Source: Xanthomonas arboricola pv. populi (GTDB taxonomy: Bacteria > Pseudomonadota > Gammaproteobacteria > Xanthomonadales > Xanthomonadaceae). From it: a DNA stretch of 64,000 nucleotides. Shown here piece after piece: positions 55,862 to 64,000 of this stretch. The position numbers were made by a program, and so were the translations under genes. The first letter of the stretch is position 1. Every line of letters starts with the position of its first letter. The stretch spans positions 1 through 64,000 of the forward strand of contig NZ_MDEB01000005.1 of the NCBI RefSeq assembly GCF_002939945.1, given 5' to 3'. The notes under the pieces are model-generated. The model saw only the letters and a list, made by a program, of their open reading frames with translations. It was not told the DNA's origin and did not search any database.

Positions 55862-58044
55862 ATGTCCCATCGCATCGTCACTGCGCGCGTGCCCATGCGT
55901 GCGGATCTCCATTCGCCGCAGCTACCGCTGGCGTACTCCCTGCAGGCGCTGGCCTGTGCATGGCCATTGGCGGCTGCGGCGCAATCGAGCACGCGCGATC
56001 CGGTCGATCTGGACCGCCTGCAGATCGAGGCACACCGCGGCGCCGCGACAGAAGACACCGACTCCTACACCGCCGATGTCGCGCGCAGTTCGACCAAGCC
56101 GGAGCTGTCGCTGCGCGAGACGCCGCAGTCGGTGGTGGTGGTGACCCGCCAGCAGATCGTCGACCGCAATCGCTGCAGGACGTCACAGATACCGTGGCCG
56201 GCTTCAACTCGCCGACCTGGGACACCGAGCGCACCTACATCAATACGCGCGGCTTCGAAGTGGACTACTACCGTATCGACGGCATCCCCATCGACTACAG
56301 CGGCGATGTGCAGCAGAACATGGCGATCTACGACCGGGTGGAAATCATCTGCGGCGCCAACGGCCTGACCACCGGCGCGGGCAGCCCGGCGGCGTCGATC
56401 GATCTGGTGCGCAAGCATGCCGACAGCGATGTGGCTACCGGTCGTATCGATCTGTCGGCAGGGCGTTGGGATCGCTATCGCGGCACCGCCGACCTGCAAT
56501 CGCCCTTGAACGCCGCCGGCAACGTGCGCGGACGGGTGGTTGCCAGCTATGAAAACAAGCAGTCGTTCCGCGATTACTACAGCAAGCAATCGTCGCTGTT
56601 CTACGGCATCGTCGATGCCGATTTCAGCGATGCCACCCGCGGCTACATCGGCGTCAACAAGCAGCGCGACGACGGCCGCGGCACCACCTGGGGCGGGGTG
56701 CCGGCGTACTTCAGCGACGGCAGCCGCACCGATTTTGCACGCTCGGATTCGTTCACGCCGCGCTGGGCGCGCGGCGCGGCCGACACCACCAATGCGTTTG
56801 CCGGCCTGACCCATCGTTTCGACAACGGTGCGCAGCTGCACGTGGAATACTCGCATCAGCGTTTCGAAACCGATCGGAAGTCGGTGCTGCTCGGCTACTT
56901 CGATTACCCGGACCGCGAGAGCGGCCTGGGCCTTGCCGGCAATTTCGGTGGGCGCTATCCCGCACTCACTGCGCAAAACAGCCTGGATGCCTACCTCAGC
57001 GTGCCGTTGACCTGGTGGGGCCGCAACCACGAGCTGGTCGCCGGCGCCACCTGGATGAACCGCAACATGCGCAGCTGGTCCAACGGGCTGCAGCCGCTGC
57101 AGCTGCTGACGGCCGAAAGCGCCTATGCCTGGACCGGCACCATGGCGCAGCCGCAATGGACGCCGCTGGTGAAGGGCGCCGACCATGACGTGCGCCAGGT
57201 GGCCGCCTACGCTGCCGGCCGTTTCAGCCTGACCGACGCGCTCACGGCCATCGTCGGTGCACGCGTCACCGACTGGAAGAACACCGATCAGCTGGTCCCG
57301 GACAATACCTACGAGCGCCGTGGCCGCACCATGCCGTACGCCGGCCTGATCCTGGACGTGGACGACCACCATTCGCTCTACGCCAGCTACACCGGCATCT
57401 TCAAACCGCAAAACAACCGCGATCGCGGCGGGCGCTATCTCGCCCCGCTGGAAGGCAACAGCTACGAGGTCGGTGCCAAGGGCGAATACCTCGGCGGCCA
57501 GCTCAATGCGGCGCTGGCGTTGTTCCGGATCGAGCAGGACAACCTGGCGGTGAACGATCCCGGGCAACTGGTGCCGGGCACCACCACTCAGGCCTTCCTC
57601 GCGGCGAAGGGCACGGTCAGCCAGGGCGTGGAGTTCCAGCTCGATGGTCAGCTGTCCGAGCAATGGCGGATCGCGTTCGGCTTTGCCCAGTTCGATGCCA
57701 ACGATGCCAGCGGTGTCGACGTCAACCCGACCAGCCCGCGTCGCGAGGCCACCCTGTTCACCAGCTGGCAGACCGGCCCGTGGCGCGTGGGCGGTGGCCT
57801 GAGCTGGCAGTCGGCCATCCACGACTTGATGTCCGGGCCACAGGGCAGCACGCAGCGGCTGACCTAGGGCAGCGTGGTGCTGGCCAACGCAATGGCGCGC
57901 TACGACATCAACCAGGCATGGTCGGCGCAGCTCAACGTGCGCAATCTGTTCGACCGCACGTACTACGCCAACATCGTCTACCAGAGCCAGTTGATCTACG
58001 GCGACCCGCGCGATGTGGAGCTGACGCTGTCCTGGAAGTTCTGA
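55862..58044 (+). pseudogene. Broken TonB-dependent siderophore receptor (frameshift and amber stop)
   Basis: The N-terminus (MSHRIVTARVPMRADLHSPQ...LAAAAQSS), plug start SLRETPQSVVVVTRQQIVDR and the rest of a FhuE/FpvA-type receptor (SLQDVTDTVAGFN; RGFEVDYYRIDGIPIDY; barrel) lie in two frames. The shift is near 56165, where about one base is missing. A second lesion is TAG at 57865 where CAG is expected (RLT-stop-GSVVLANAMARYD); the barrel then continues in frame to LFDRTYYAN and ends WKF at TGA 58042. Both lesions must be real or sequencing errors for the gene to be read otherwise. No siderophore genes are adjacent. Confidence 0.88.
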
Positions 58045-58059
58045 CTTTGCTCAAGACGA

Positions 58060-58265
58060 CAAGCTTTGGCGGCATCCATGCCGCCAAAGGCCCCGCGACG
58101 GTGGGCGGGCAGAGGGTCGAGATGGTCGTTGGGTGCATGGCCTTCAACAAAGCGACCTACAAATTCTCTGGCGCGGTGCCCTTACCGCTTGCGGGACCGT
58201 GTGGTGGCAAGGATGCCGCCACCGACGGATGTACGGTATGCCACGCGAGCGGTGAGGGCGCCGCG
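58060..58265. repeat. Hairpin repeats, copies 4 and 5
   Basis: Copy 4 (58060-58125) has TTTGGCGGCAT-CC-ATGCCGCCAAA followed by CCCGCGACGGTGGGCGGG. Copy 5 (about 58165-58265) repeats the blocks of copy 1: GGCGCGGTGCCCTTACCGC, TTGCGGGACCGTGTGG, GGATGCCGCCAC, GACGGATGTACGG and GCGAGCGGTGAGGGCGCC. They lie directly after the broken receptor gene. Confidence 0.75.
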
Positions 58266-58390
58266 CACTCGGCGAACCAAGCCTTTGCCTGCGTCTAAAC
58301 TGCGCGGCGACTCAATGACTTGGTTGTCCCGAAGTGACTGGTCGGCGCGGATAGATCAGGTGTAGAGCGGCTGCTCTGCGACTTCGCTGC

Positions 58391-58499
58391 AGGGCCCTTG
58401 CCCGCCCACCATCACGGGACACGCCGTACATCCGTCCATGGAGGCTCTTACGCGGCATCCATGCCGCGTAAGGTCCCGTGACGGTGGGCGGGCAAGGAC
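58391..58499. repeat. Hairpin repeat, copy 6, with long inverted arms
   Basis: Outer arms CCTTGCCCGCCCACC (58397-58410) and GGTGGGCGGGCAAGG (58483-58497) extend inward to CACGGGAC/GTCCCGTG; the inner palindrome is TTACGCGGCAT-CC-ATGCCGCGTAA at 58448-58471. It is the inverted counterpart of copy 2. From 58500 to 58767 I see no gene. Confidence 0.8.
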
Positions 58500-58767
58500 C
58501 TGTCGGGATGGTCGGTGTGCATGGTTTTTCAACAAGGCAACCAGCGGATTCTCTGGTGCGGTGAGGATACTGCCCTGGGACAACGTGGCCTGGGATCATC
58601 CGCATGACGTCAACAGCGGCTGTCAAAACGACTGCGCGGCCGGTGCTCGGTGCGGCATGTGCTACGCGTCCAACACGGTCTCTGCGTGCTGTCCACATCC
58701 GTCCGGCGGACCGCGCGCTACGTTTTGTCAGCCGTTTTAAAGCGAGCCAGGCACGTTGTGCACGGCC

Positions 58768-59463
58768 TCAGCGCGGCTCGGCCACGATCAACCAGTTGTT
58801 GAATGGCGTGTTGCCGTACAACGGCGCAAACGTCGCACGCAGACCGGCGGCATCCAGCTGCACCTGCAGGCTGCCGCGGGTGGGATAGCTGCGCGGCATG
58901 CGCTGCATCCAGCCGCTCAGATGCGCCAGCACGTCGGTCACGCGGCTGGTGCGGCCACGGCTGCTGGCATCGCCCAACGCGCTGCGGATCACCAGCTTCG
59001 CACCGGGTGTGAGCATCTGCGCCACGCTGCGCAGCAGGCTGGCCTGCATGTCGGCCTGCAGATACTGCAGCACATCCAGAATGGTCACGCTGCCGCGGTG
59101 TTGCGGCCAGGCCACGCTCAGATCGACCACCGCGAACTGCGTATTGCCCAATGCCGAGCGCTGCGCGATGTGTTGCGCGCGGCGGATCTTGGACGCATCC
59201 ACATCCACCCCGTGATAGACCAGTGTTTGGCCATCGGCGCGCAATGCGTGCGCGAGCAGCCCCAGCCCGCAGCCCAGATCCAGCACAGGCGCGGTGGTGC
59301 TGCGCAGTTCGGCCAGCACGCCCGGATACAGCGGGTCGGTGCGCAGCTTGGTCTGGGTGTAGTAATAGTCGTAGCGATTGCCCAGCGGATGCGGCGGCAA
59401 AAACGCGCGCGCGATCGCCAGCGCCTGCGCGCGGCTCATGGGTTGGGGGGCGGTGCTGTGCAA
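58768..59463 (-). CDS. Class I SAM-dependent methyltransferase
   Basis: Soluble protein of 231 residues. Motif I is LDLGCGLGLLAHAL near residue 62, followed by GVDVDASKIRRA (acidic residue for the ribose), DLSVAWPQ and VTILDVLQYLQ. The N-terminal helix has PHPLGNRYDYYYTQTKLRTD, seen in a group of small methyltransferases near polyketide-like pigment genes, but no such genes are here. Start 59463 is the first ATG; 59439 is an alternative. Substrate unknown. It lies downstream of the SGNH hydrolase gene in the same orientation. Confidence 0.85.
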   Translation of the reverse strand: MHSTAPQPMSRAQALAIARAFLPPHPLGNRYDYYYTQTKLRTDPLYPGVLAELRSTTAPVLDLGCGLGLLAHALRADGQTLVYHGVDVDASKIRRAQHIAQRSALGNTQFAVVDLSVAWPQHRGSVTILDVLQYLQADMQASLLRSVAQMLTPGAKLVIRSALGDASSRGRTSRVTDVLAHLSGWMQRMPRSYPTRGSLQVQLDAAGLRATFAPLYGNTPFNNWLIVAEPR

Positions 59464-59501
59464 TGTCGTTCCTTGGCAATGAGGCTTGGTGCGCGGCTAG
59501 C

Positions 59502-60188
59502 TTAGGGCCTGCTAGCGCGATTGGGGTGCCCACGCGTGGCGTGGTCCATCCCGATCGCATTGGCAGCCGCTATCGCATCGCGCGCCGCTGGCAGTGCCAA
59601 TGCGGTCCAGCGCGCATACATGGCGCCGGAGGGATGCAGGCCATCGTCGACCAGCATGTCGGCAGCGTCGCCGCCATCGCGGCTGGTGGCGGTGATGTCG
59701 ACAAAGCGCACCGCGCGTGCGGCGCAGCGTTCGGCGGCCACGCTGTTGAAGGCGTCGATCTGTGCGCCGATCAGCGCCGCATCGCCGCCTTGCGCATGCG
59801 CAAACGCGGTCAACCCCCAATCGGGAATCGACAGCACGACCACGCGTGCCGCAAGGCCACCGGCGAACCCGATTGCACGCTGCAACAACGCATCGAACTG
59901 GCTGCGGTACTCGTCCAGCGGGCGCCCGCGGTATTGATTGTTGACACCGATCAGCAGGCTCACCAGCCCGAACGGCCCCTGCGGCGCAGCGGCATCGAGA
60001 CCGGCCTGCAGCTCGTCGGTGGTCCAGCCGGTGGTGGCGATGATCTGCGGCGGCGCGACGTTCCAGCCGTAGGCACGTAAACCGTCGACCAGTTGCACCG
60101 GCCAGCGCTGCGCAACCGCAACGCCTTCGCCGATGGTGTAGGAATCGCCGAGCGCCAGATAGCGCAGCGGCGTGCCGGCCGCCGCCAT
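59502..60188 (-). CDS. SGNH/GDSL-type hydrolase
   Basis: Hydrolase of 228 residues from ATG 60188, which overlaps the aminotransferase stop as TGATG. The SGNH blocks are present: LALGDSYTIGEG (block I, nucleophile Ser), a Gly block near TTGWTTDEL, LIGVNNQYRG (block III) and VDDGLHPSGAMY (block V, Asp-His). There is no signal peptide, so it should act in the cytosol as an esterase or lipase-like enzyme on an unknown acyl substrate. It is coupled to the aminotransferase gene upstream. Confidence 0.88.
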   Translation of the reverse strand: MAAAGTPLRYLALGDSYTIGEGVAVAQRWPVQLVDGLRAYGWNVAPPQIIATTGWTTDELQAGLDAAAPQGPFGLVSLLIGVNNQYRGRPLDEYRSQFDALLQRAIGFAGGLAARVVVLSIPDWGLTAFAHAQGGDAALIGAQIDAFNSVAAERCAARAVRFVDITATSRDGGDAADMLVDDGLHPSGAMYARWTALALPAARDAIAAANAIGMDHATRGHPNRASRP

Positions 60189-61459
60189 CACGCCACGCTG
60201 CGCGACTTGAGCGGCACGACCTTGGTCAGCGCCTCGGCGCGGCGTGCCAGGGCACGGTCGATGCGTGCGAACACATCGCGCATCACCGCCGCTTCCGGCA
60301 GCAAGGTCACGCGGAAGTGGTGGCGGTACGGCACGTTGAAACTGGAACCCGGCACCACCAGCACGCCTTCCTCGTTCATCAGGTCGAGCGCGAAGTCGTG
60401 ATCGTCGAAGTTGCGCGCGGCCGGGCCGACCACCGCCGGGAAGGCGTACAGCGCACCGGCCGGCGCCACCAGCGACAGGTGCTCGCTGGCCGCACAGGCC
60501 TCGATCACCGCGCGGCGGGTTTCGTACAGGCGGCCGCCCGGCGCGCACAGCGCCGAGATGGTGTCCGGCCCGTTGACTGCCGCATCGATGGCGTACTGGC
60601 CCGGCACGTTGGCACACAGGCGCAAGGCGCCGAGCAGGTCCATTGCATTGCGCAGGTCGTTGATGCGCGACTGCTCGCCCGACAGCAACGCCCAGCCCAC
60701 GCGCCAGCCGCAGGCGCGGTGCACCTTGCTCAGCCCGCCGAAGGTGATGCACGGATGCGCACCGGCCAGCGGCGCCACCGGCACGAAGGCGGCGTCGTCG
60801 TAAAGCACCTGGTCGTAGATCTCATCGACCATCAGCAGCAGATTGTGCTTGCTGGCGATGGCCACGATGCGCTCCAGCAACTCGCGCGAATAACTGGCGC
60901 CGCTGGGATTGTTCGGATTGATCAGCACGATGGCGCGGGTACGCGAGGACACCAGCGTCTCGATCTCCACCGGGTCCGGCTGGAAGCCGTTTTCCGGCGC
61001 GCAGCGGTAGTACACCGGCCGGCCGTCGTTGAGGATGGTGGCCGCCGACCACAGCGGATAGTCGGGCGAGGGCACCAGTACTTCGTCGCCGGGATTGAGC
61101 AGCGCACGCAGCGACAGGTCGATCAGCTCGCTTACGCCGTTGCCGACGAAGATGCGGTCCGGATGCGCATCCGGATGCTGGCGCCGCGCATACGCGGTGG
61201 CGATTGCCTCGCGCGCCTCCGGCAGGCCTTGCTGATGGGTGTACGGATCGGTGCGGCCCATGTCGTCGGCGATCGCGCGCTGCAGATGCTCCGGCGCACG
61301 GAACCCGAACGCCCCCGGGTTACCGATATTGAGCTTGATCAGCTTGCGGCCCTGCGCCTCCAGCTCCCGCGCTCGTCGCGCCAGCTCGCCCCGGATTTCG
61401 TAGCGGACTTCGGACAGACGCTCGCGGATGGCGAGCGGCTTTTGCGGGGCAGTGGACAT
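60188..61459 (-). CDS. alaA: AlaA-type pyridoxal-phosphate aminotransferase
   Basis: Fold-type I aminotransferase of 423 residues from ATG 61459. N-terminal IRGELARRARELEAQGRKLIKLNIGNP matches AlaA; it is cited by position (about residues 20-50). The cofactor set is complete: GNGVSELI, SPDYPLW, NPNNPSGASYS, DEIYDQVLYD and the catalytic Lys in FGGLSKVHRACGWRVGW, with RVTLLP near the end for the carboxylate Arg. It most likely interconverts alanine and pyruvate with glutamate. It is followed by the SGNH hydrolase gene with overlapping stop and start codons. Confidence 0.88.
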   Translation of the reverse strand: MSTAPQKPLAIRERLSEVRYEIRGELARRARELEAQGRKLIKLNIGNPGAFGFRAPEHLQRAIADDMGRTDPYTHQQGLPEAREAIATAYARRQHPDAHPDRIFVGNGVSELIDLSLRALLNPGDEVLVPSPDYPLWSAATILNDGRPVYYRCAPENGFQPDPVEIETLVSSRTRAIVLINPNNPSGASYSRELLERIVAIASKHNLLLMVDEIYDQVLYDDAAFVPVAPLAGAHPCITFGGLSKVHRACGWRVGWALLSGEQSRINDLRNAMDLLGALRLCANVPGQYAIDAAVNGPDTISALCAPGGRLYETRRAVIEACAASEHLSLVAPAGALYAFPAVVGPAARNFDDHDFALDLMNEEGVLVVPGSSFNVPYRHHFRVTLLPEAAVMRDVFARIDRALARRAEALTKVVPLKSRSVA

Positions 61460-61612
61460 GCGACGGGCCGGTTGTAGGCGTGAGGCTTGGCATGGTAGCG
61501 GAAATAAGACAGGTGGACATGCTTGCATCGGCAACGATGTCAAGGGGCGCTTCAGCCCAGGCGCAGGGCCCGATTGCACAGGCCGCTGCGGCCAGCCAGC
61601 TAGAATCGCCCC

Positions 61613-62704
61613 ATGAGCAACGCACCCCCCAATTACCCCACCCTCCAATCCATTGGCTGGCCCTGGCCCGGCCCTGCCGAGGATCCGGCCTGGCAGGCGC
61701 TCTTCGCCGCGCATCCGCAGGCGTTGCCGGCGCGGGTGGTGGAGCAGCACCGCACCGGTTATGTGGTGGCCGATACGCCGGAGGCCGGTCTCAAGGCCGA
61801 GTCGTTGCCGGAGTGGCAGCGGCCGCGGTTTCCCAGCCATGAGCGGGCGTCGGTGGGCGATTGGGTGCTGATGGAGGGCAAGCGCATCGTGGCGCTGCTG
61901 CCGCGGCGCACCTCGATCAAGCGCGGTGCGGCCGGCGAGCATTACCATCAGCAGGTGATCGCGGCCAACATCGATACGGTGTTCATCGTCTGCGGGCTGG
62001 ATGCGGACTTCAATCCGCGCCGCATCGAGCGCTATCTGCTGCTGGTCGGCGGCGGCGGTGCCGAGCCGGTGGTGGTGCTGACCAAGGCCGATCAGACCGA
62101 ATACGCCGAGGACGCATTGGCGGTGCTGGAGGAACTGGAAGCGCAGAACATCCCGTTGCGCGCGGTCAATGCCAAGGACCCGGACAGCGTGGCGGCGCTG
62201 CGGCCGTGGCTGGGCGATGGCCGTACCGCTGTGCTGGTGGGCTCGTCCGGTGCGGGCAAGTCGACGCTGACCAACACCTTGCTCGGCACACAGAAGATGA
62301 AGACCAATGCGGTACGCGAGAACGACTCGCGCGGCCGGCATACCACCACCCATCGCGCGTTGATTCCGCTGCCGTCCGGTGCGTGCCTGATCGATACGCC
62401 CGGCATGCGCGAGCTCAAGCCCACCGGCGAAGAGGATCTTGCCGAGGGCGGCTTCTCCGATGTGGAAGCGCTGGCGGCGCAGTGCCGCTTCAACGACTGC
62501 GCGCATATCGCCGAGCCCGGCTGCGCGGTGCGTGCGGCGATCGAGGCCGATACGCTGGATCCGGAGCGGGTGGCCAACTACATGAAGCTGCGTGTGGAAG
62601 TGGCCGCGGCGGCCGAAAAACTCGCCACGCGCCTGGCGCAGAACAACCGGGGTAAGGGCTCGGGTAGGCGGCCCGCCAGCGTCGACCGCACCGGACGGCG
62701 CTGA
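61613..62704 (+). CDS. rsgA: Ribosome small-subunit GTPase RsgA
   Basis: Circularly permuted GTPase of 363 residues that acts in late 30S assembly. The OB-fold region (about 40-110) precedes the GTPase motifs in permuted order: TKAD (G4), then GSSGAGKST (G1) and DTPGMRE (G3). The C-terminal zinc motif CRFNDCAHIAEPGCAV is intact, followed by a basic tail (NNRGKGSGRR). It lies divergent from alaA with 150 bases between them and is followed at once by the next gene. Confidence 0.95.
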   Translation: MSNAPPNYPTLQSIGWPWPGPAEDPAWQALFAAHPQALPARVVEQHRTGYVVADTPEAGLKAESLPEWQRPRFPSHERASVGDWVLMEGKRIVALLPRRTSIKRGAAGEHYHQQVIAANIDTVFIVCGLDADFNPRRIERYLLLVGGGGAEPVVVLTKADQTEYAEDALAVLEELEAQNIPLRAVNAKDPDSVAALRPWLGDGRTAVLVGSSGAGKSTLTNTLLGTQKMKTNAVRENDSRGRHTTTHRALIPLPSGACLIDTPGMRELKPTGEEDLAEGGFSDVEALAAQCRFNDCAHIAEPGCAVRAAIEADTLDPERVANYMKLRVEVAAAAEKLATRLAQNNRGKGSGRRPASVDRTGRR

Positions 62705-62705
62705 T

Positions 62706-63968
62706 ATGCCGCTGCGCAAGGCGCCGCCGGACATCGTCCATCACGCGGCGCTGGATGTGCGCCTGGTCAAGGCGGTGCGCGGCGTGCGCCTGCTGGCACT
62801 GGCGAGCTGGCCGCGCTCGCTGCAGGAGCCATTCCTGCAGGGTGTGGCGCGCGGGCAGCCGGAGCTGCCGCAGGTGGAGTATCCGGCGCTGGATTTCGGC
62901 GATACCCGGCGCGAACTGGCGGCCATCGCCAAGGCGGCCGATCCGCATCATCCGCTGGGCGCGTATCTGATCGATTCGGCGCATAGCTGGGGCCTGGCTG
63001 CCGGCCTGCTGGAGTCACTGGGCACCTCCGCAGTCAGCGACTACTCGGCGCAGCTGTTCGGCGTGCCCGACGACCCGATGCCGGGCAACGGCCCGAGCAC
63101 GCGCGAGGCGGCGCGGCACTTCATCCAGATCGCGCGGGAGCTGGACCGCGAATTGCTGGCGCCGGAAGAGCAGGTGCCGGTGTCGGCGACGGCATTACGC
63201 ATGCAATTGCAGAACGATCTGGATGCGTTCTTCGAAGGCCGCGTCATCACGGTCACGCTGGATCCGGATCTGCTGGCCAAGGCGGCGGCCGGCGCGCATC
63301 GCATCCGCCTGCGTAGCGGCGCCACCTTCAGCGATTACGACCGCGCGCAGTTGTTCCATCACGAAGCGCTGGTGCATTCGCTGACCGCGCTCAACGGGCG
63401 CGCGCAAGTGCACCTGCCCAGTCTCGGCATTTCCTCGCCGCGTACCACCGCAACGCAGGAAGGCCTGGCGACCTTTGCCGAGCAGATCACCGGCAGCATC
63501 GATATCGAACGCATGAAGCGTATCAGCCTGCGCATCGAGGCAATTGCGATGGCGCGCTCGGGCGCGGATTTCATCGAGGTGTTCCGCTATTTCACCGCAG
63601 GCGGGCAGAGCGCGGCGGAAAGTTTTTCCTTGGCGCAGCGTGTGTTCCGCGGCGTGCCGACCTCCGGCGGCGGCGCCTTCACCAAGGACACGGTGTATCT
63701 GCGCGGGCTGGTGGCTGTGCACACCTTCTTCCGGCATGCCTTGCAGCGCGACCAGCTGCAGCTGTGCCGGTATCTGTTCGCGGGCAAGATGGCGTTGGGC
63801 GATGTGGCGCGCTTTGCGCCGTTGTTCGACAGCGGCGTGCTGGTCGCACCGCGCTGGTTGCCGCCGTGGGTGAGCCGAGTCAGCGGGCTGGCCGGCATGC
63901 TGGCGTTTTCGTTGTTCGCCAATCGCATCCGCATGGATCAGCTGCAGCCGCCGGCAATGAACGTCTGA
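62706..63968 (+). CDS. DUF1704-family protein with QEGLA motif
   Basis: Predicted metal-dependent peptidase-like protein of 420 residues from ATG 62706, two bases after the rsgA stop. The family motif is complete: HHEALVHSLTALNGR, then TATQEGLATFAEQITG, where HHE and QEGLA resemble the HExxH plus Glu set of gluzincins. FRGVPTSGGGAFTKDTVYL follows. The family is often named for an effect on flavohemoglobin expression; substrate and role are not known. No membrane segment. It is the last complete gene of the window, with about 30 further bases that show nothing. Confidence 0.85.
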   Translation: MPLRKAPPDIVHHAALDVRLVKAVRGVRLLALASWPRSLQEPFLQGVARGQPELPQVEYPALDFGDTRRELAAIAKAADPHHPLGAYLIDSAHSWGLAAGLLESLGTSAVSDYSAQLFGVPDDPMPGNGPSTREAARHFIQIARELDRELLAPEEQVPVSATALRMQLQNDLDAFFEGRVITVTLDPDLLAKAAAGAHRIRLRSGATFSDYDRAQLFHHEALVHSLTALNGRAQVHLPSLGISSPRTTATQEGLATFAEQITGSIDIERMKRISLRIEAIAMARSGADFIEVFRYFTAGGQSAAESFSLAQRVFRGVPTSGGGAFTKDTVYLRGLVAVHTFFRHALQRDQLQLCRYLFAGKMALGDVARFAPLFDSGVLVAPRWLPPWVSRVSGLAGMLAFSLFANRIRMDQLQPPAMNV

Positions 63969-64000
63969 CGCTTGCTGAGCGGCCTGTGTGCAGTTGCCGC

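Overview
This window is a chromosomal segment from a plant-associated gammaproteobacterium of the genus Xanthomonas or a very close relative. The evidence is the high G+C content, an xps-type type II secretion operon (order E-F-G-H-I-J-K-L-M-N-D), an xagABC exopolysaccharide cluster with Clp-like sites, an Ax21-family outer-membrane protein, secreted plant-cell-wall enzymes (GH12 glucanase, rhamnogalacturonan lyase), and intergenic repeats that I associate with this genus. I see no rRNA, tRNA, CRISPR array, integrase or intact insertion sequence.

Layout. 1-2200: tail of an outer-membrane protein gene, then a secreted S8 subtilase. 2284-14062: the xps operon, eleven tightly overlapping genes plus a glycosyltransferase. 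14063-14575: palindromic hairpin repeats. 14576-19600 (minus): a UTRA/GntR regulator, a PnuC-family transporter, a TonB-dependent receptor and an APH-fold kinase, with a HutC-type operator in front of the kinase. I read this as an outer-membrane-to-cytosol vitamin or nucleoside salvage route. 19956-26164: a GT2 glycosyltransferase, then xagA, xagB, xagC and a GH113-like lipoprotein in one overlapping operon. 26331-29830: pncB, then (minus) a secreted zinc metalloprotease with a small secreted partner. 29831-30778: repeats only. 30779-37397: def, ettA, an RcnB-like protein, glyA, then nrdR, a GNAT gene and ribD. 37493-38116 (minus): an Ax21-family protein that splits the riboflavin genes. 38341-42694: FMN riboswitch, ribE, ribB(A), ribH, nusB, thiL. 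43130-48687: S15-like hydrolase, a decayed unrecognised gene, GH12, a GH12 remnant and rhamnogalacturonan lyase. 48935-55572: GRAM protein, DUF2809 protein, two tandem amidohydrolases (one without its metal ligands), DUF924, a glutaredoxin/A-type/rhodanese fusion and a polysaccharide deacetylase. 55862-58044: a broken TonB-dependent receptor. 58768-63968: methyltransferase, SGNH hydrolase, AlaA-like aminotransferase, rsgA and a QEGLA-motif protein.

How it works together. Several secreted enzymes here (subtilase, GH12, rhamnogalacturonan lyase, metalloprotease) carry signal peptides and are plausible Xps cargo. The riboflavin block is under direct FMN control and feeds into nusB-thiL. thiL also gives a possible link to the kinase/PnuC cluster if that system salvages thiamine. 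The least described pieces are the UTRA-PnuC-TonB-kinase system, the XagB synthase with a GspE/MshE-type N-terminal domain, the cysteine-free A-type domain inside the glutaredoxin-rhodanese fusion, the pseudoenzyme/enzyme amidohydrolase pair, and two families of hairpin-forming intergenic repeats.
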